From Tritrichomonas musculus (lineage: Eukaryota; Parabasalia; Tritrichomonadida; Tritrichomonadidae), in contig JAPFFF010000014.1 in the NCBI GenBank assembly GCA_039105265.1, forward strand, positions 434,001 through 498,000: 64,000 bases of DNA, in the 5' to 3' direction. Of this stretch, positions 61,109 through 64,000 are shown piece by piece. A program made the translations under genes and the position numbers. Within the stretch, counting starts at the first letter, position 1, and each line of letters begins with the position of its first letter. The notes under the pieces are model-generated. The model searched no databases. It was given only the letters and a program-made list of their open reading frames with translations, and was not told where the DNA came from.

Positions 61109-61474
61109 ATGAGTTCAAGATCGCCAACCCCAAGTGATTACTCTCGTCGCTCTTCAAGAAGTCCTACACCAGTCACTAAGCATAGTTCAAAGCATCCATC
61201 AAGAAGACAAACTCCGAAAACTCAAGGAAAAACTCAAATACATTCAAAATTTCTTTATGAATTGGATTTTGTTGATTATATTTTACTTTTCTTTTTGCTT
61301 CTTTTCTTTTTTGCATTTTTCTCAGTTGATTTTTCTAAAATAAAACCTCCTGACGAATTAAAAAAATACGATTACAAAATTGGAGTAAAAAGGTTCTACC
61401 TTATACTAGAATCAATTTTTTTGATACTGTTATCTTTGAAAAAATACTTTGGAGTTAAATGCAACCTTAATTAA
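61109..61474 (+). CDS. Small SR-rich protein with two hydrophobic segments
   Basis: 121 residues from ATG 61109. The N-terminal ~45 residues are Ser/Arg/Pro-rich (SSRSPTPSDYSRRSSRSPTP), with SP/TP sites that could be phosphorylated. Residues ~54-76 form a strong transmembrane segment (YILLFFLLLFFFAFFSV) and ~96-111 a second hydrophobic stretch (FYLILESIFLILLSL). No family is recognised. A small ER or nuclear-envelope membrane protein would fit the layout, but that is a guess. Confidence 0.6.
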   Translation: MSSRSPTPSDYSRRSSRSPTPVTKHSSKHPSRRQTPKTQGKTQIHSKFLYELDFVDYILLFFLLLFFFAFFSVDFSKIKPPDELKKYDYKIGVKRFYLILESIFLILLSLKKYFGVKCNLN

Positions 61475-61847
61475 TAATGTTCAGAATATTAAAACTCAAA
61501 TTTCGTATTTTTATTTATTTTTTTATTTATTTATTTGATGAATCTTTAATAATATCTTATTCAGCAAAAACAAATTTATTATAGTAGATATGATCAAAAA
61601 GTTATGTGATGTCCACTTGCTACCTTTAAAAACATTAATATTGCTTTGAAAAAATAAATGCATCATAATACATCTCTTTTTTTAATACTAATTAAAATGA
61701 GATTATCATTAAAATGCTATCAATATGGTAATCAAAAATCATAATAAATTGAATCTTATTATAATTCGAAGAGCAGTGTGGCAAAAGCTATTAATAGATA
61801 TTTTTTTTTTATATAATATATAAAGAAAAAATATTATTTTTTATTTA
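61475..61847. other. Convergent spacer, nothing recognised
   Basis: A/T-rich DNA between the ends of the SR-rich gene (+) and the DRAM-like gene (-). A T-tract lies near 61800. No gene or repeat. Confidence 0.5.
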
Positions 61848-62618
61848 TTATAGGAAAACAATATCAATGTTAACAGAATTCAACTCGTAATAATATGTAT
61901 ATATTATATACATCATGAAGTATAGCATAATATACTCACCACATGCATTAATGGTTATGATATTTCTATCAGTTAAAATAAAATCTATTCCGCCAAATAA
62001 AATTAAACCTATTACCGCAAGAGTCAAAGATAAAATTCTTTTCTTTTTCATTAAAAGAGCAACATATTTCTGTGATATTATTTCAACAAATTCAAAAATA
62101 AGAATAGAAACAAAACCAACTGACGCAAATATAAAATGATGCTTATGATCTTCATTGATTGAAAAAAAACCAAGACCTACTATTCCTGTAGAAGCAATAG
62201 ATGCTAGAATGTATAGTGTAACAATTATGAGTTTTGAACTTGTCACACATTGGTGAATATAGACTACTCTCAGAAACAAACCAAATCCAGTACTAAAAGA
62301 GCCAATTCCCATTGCAATAGCAAAAAAATCGTTATTTGGGTATTCAGTTCCTGTTTCAGAAATTGTAGGCAAGTAGCCTGACCAACGATCCTCCATCAAA
62401 TAAAGCAGTAAAGAAACAAATGCAACTACAAGAGGATAAATAAATATTAGAAAGTTTATGAGCCTGTGATGAATATTAACTTTAATTTTTTGGTTGTATG
62501 AAAATTTATTTGATATTGTTACTTCAGGATTTGAATTGCCTTTATTGCTTGATTCAATCGTTTTTTTCGATACCAAAACATTATTGAAATTCCTTGGTTT
62601 CAGCTTTTCTCTCTTCAT
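61848..62618 (-). CDS. DRAM/FRAG1/TMEM150-type six-TM membrane protein
   Basis: 256 residues from ATG at 62616-62618. A basic, polar N-terminus of ~50 residues is followed by six hydrophobic helices. The first loop carries LPTISETGTEYPNNDFFAIA, matching the PxIS(D/E)TGxxxPE signature of the FRAG1/DRAM/Sfk1 family; the second helix then reads GIGSFSTGFGLFLRVVYIHQ. The order and spacing of the remaining helices (for example HHFIFASVGFVSILIFEFVE) are also typical. Animal DRAMs are lysosomal, TMEM150 and Sfk1 act at the plasma membrane in phosphoinositide regulation, and PGAP2 acts in GPI-anchor maturation. Which role applies here cannot be said. Confidence 0.75.
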   Translation of the reverse strand: MKREKLKPRNFNNVLVSKKTIESSNKGNSNPEVTISNKFSYNQKIKVNIHHRLINFLIFIYPLVVAFVSLLLYLMEDRWSGYLPTISETGTEYPNNDFFAIAMGIGSFSTGFGLFLRVVYIHQCVTSSKLIIVTLYILASIASTGIVGLGFFSINEDHKHHFIFASVGFVSILIFEFVEIISQKYVALLMKKKRILSLTLAVIGLILFGGIDFILTDRNIITINACGEYIMLYFMMYIIYTYYYELNSVNIDIVFL

Positions 62619-63354
62619 TTTTTTTTGATAATATTTACCATCAACTTTTTCTGATGCTCATAAAAATTTGATAAAAAAGATTGAATTAAATTAAAAACTT
62701 AAGCCATAAGCATTACAAACCTCTCTTTAAAAATGAATAACACGTTTTAAAATATTAATATTATAAAACAATTATAATTATAAAAATAAAACAAAAAAAA
62801 TTATCCTATTTTAATAATATCTCATATTTTAATTGATTCATATTTTTGCAAATGAATATTATAAGATTAGAAAAGTCAAAACATCATTATATCCATTTTA
62901 TTTTTAAAATAACATTTTTTTTTCCTGTATAAATTTAATTTTTAAATTAAAATATACTCTAAAACTGATATGTATATATCTCATTAAATTATATAGAAAT
63001 AATAAAATATTGCTATATTATTATTTAAAAATACTAATTTACATGCACATATTTTATTTATTGCTTTATTATTTTTATTTTATATTGATTGTTATCAAAA
63101 AGTAAATTCTGAACATTATAAAAAAGGATGAAATCTTTTTGTTCATATACATATGTATAGCGATAAAGCCAATGACAAAATACTTGTATTTTATTGTTCA
63201 TGTGGAAAATTCTAATTAAATATATAAAAATATATATATAAAGGGTAAATATCTTTGATAAAAGTAATGCAATACTTTCATACAAACTATTATTTAATAA
63301 AAACAAAAAACAATTTAAAATTGAATAAAAATAAAATAATACTAGCACCATTAT
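62619..63354. other. Intergenic, nothing recognised
   Basis: Upstream region of the DRAM-like gene and 3' side of the coiled-coil gene. It is almost entirely A/T with no conserved motif, RNA gene or repeat visible. Confidence 0.5.
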
Positions 63355-64000
63355 TCATGAAGGAGGCCTGGTGCTTTTTCTTGACGAGTCAGAGCTATCT
63401 GGTAGAGGAGGAAGCTTGGTTGATGATCCAACTTGCGCTATCATTTGATCTCTTTTAACTTTTCGTTCGAGAGCATTCAAAACACCAACTTGTGGTTTAT
63501 TATTGAAAACTTTATTATATGTTGTTTCTTTATTTAACAATTCTGATTGATAATGTTTTAACTCTTTTTGAACTTTTTCGATTGCTTCAGTTCTTTCTTT
63601 AATTAATTCTTCAAGCTTCTTAATTTTTTCGAGATCTTCTGGTCTGGCACCTCTACTATTATATTTTTCTTCCCACTCTTTTGCTTCAGCTTCAAGATCC
63701 GCAATTTCTTTTCTTTTTGATCTTTCAATTTCTTGCATTTCTTTATTTATTTGCTGTCTTTCTTTTTCAAATTTTTCTTTTATTTCATTCATCTTATCTT
63801 CATAATCTTTTTGTTGCTTTGCTAAAAGCTCTAAGTGGGCCTTTTTTTGATTTTCATTTTCAGCTTTTAGTTTGGAAAGCTCATTATTTAGATCTTCAAT
63901 TTCTTTTTTCTGCGATTCCTCGAGCTCTTTTATTGATTCCTCATTTTGCAATTTAAGTTCGTTCAATCGTCGCGTTGCTTCATTTTCTTCGTTTTGTATT
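63355..64000 (-). CDS. C-terminal part of a long coiled-coil protein (5' end outside window)
   Basis: The open frame runs from the right edge to TGA at 63355 with no start in the window, at least 214 residues. Most of it is heptad-rich coiled coil (ESQKKEIEDLNNELSKLKAE and similar). The C-terminus has a less repetitive block: EDLEKIKKLEELIKERTEAI, then ELLNKETTYNKVFNNKP, then VGVLNALERKVKRD, ending in LPPLPDSSDSS. The YNKVFN...VGVLN signature resembles the end of FAM184-like coiled-coil proteins found in ciliated organisms, which I recall only loosely. A cytoskeletal or flagellar role is plausible. The N-terminal domains are unknown. Confidence 0.75.
   Translation of the reverse strand, partial: IQNEENEATRRLNELKLQNEESIKELEESQKKEIEDLNNELSKLKAENENQKKAHLELLAKQQKDYEDKMNEIKEKFEKERQQINKEMQEIERSKRKEIADLEAEAKEWEEKYNSRGARPEDLEKIKKLEELIKERTEAIEKVQKELKHYQSELLNKETTYNKVFNNKPQVGVLNALERKVKRDQMIAQVGSSTKLPPLPDSSDSSRKSTRPPS

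Overview
The window reads as AT-rich nuclear DNA of a flagellated protist, most likely a trichomonad (Parabasalia; a Tritrichomonas-like genome would fit). All intact genes are single uninterrupted reading frames, even one for a 4127-residue axonemal dynein. Start codons sit close behind AT-rich leaders, a few of which hold a TCATT initiator-like motif. The families (two-repeat Myb factors, DUF3447-style ankyrin proteins, LRR proteins, a C1-like peptidase remnant) are those that are expanded in trichomonads. Species assignment is inference; no rRNA or other marker is present.

Layout. 1-1.8 kb: tail of a membrane protein gene and a 5'-truncated papain-family fragment. 1.8-17.8 kb: a divergent pair, an LRR-like/low-complexity protein (-) and an inner-arm axonemal dynein heavy chain (+). 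17.8-24.3 kb: a gene-free block of nested inverted-repeat (MITE-like) DNA elements, several with exact 8-bp target-site duplications. 24.3-30.7 kb: an ankyrin/zinc-motif protein (-), a fold-back repeat, a DUSP/UBL-type ubiquitin protease (+) and a FOR20/FOP-like basal-body protein (+). 31-36.4 kb: a transposon graveyard with pogo/Tc1-mariner-like, unassigned and hAT-like remnants. 38.6-49.8 kb: an R2R3 Myb factor, an unusual DEDD exonuclease fused to RRM-like domains, an ankyrin protein with 32 copies of a hexapeptide, and a membrane-associated RING/U-box-like protein. 50.2-57.5 kb: an importin-beta-like karyopherin (-), a UBFD1-like ubiquitin-domain protein (+) and a second Myb factor (+), with two small related MITEs between them. 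57.5-64 kb: mostly AT-rich spacer, a small two-TM SR-rich protein, a DRAM/FRAG1-type six-TM protein (-) and the C-terminal part of a coiled-coil protein (-) that runs off the window.

The genes do not form an operon or a single pathway. There is a loose flagellum/basal-body theme (dynein heavy chain, FOR20-like protein, terminal coiled coil) and a ubiquitin theme (USP, UBFD1-like, RING-like). The clearest undescribed structure is the nested inverted-repeat block at 19.7-24.1 kb. Its insertion order can be read from target-site duplications, and a related MITE family (termini TAGACTTGTT) sits upstream of the importin and Myb genes. Start codons were set at ATG; several frames extend further 5' only through TTG or GTG and were trimmed.
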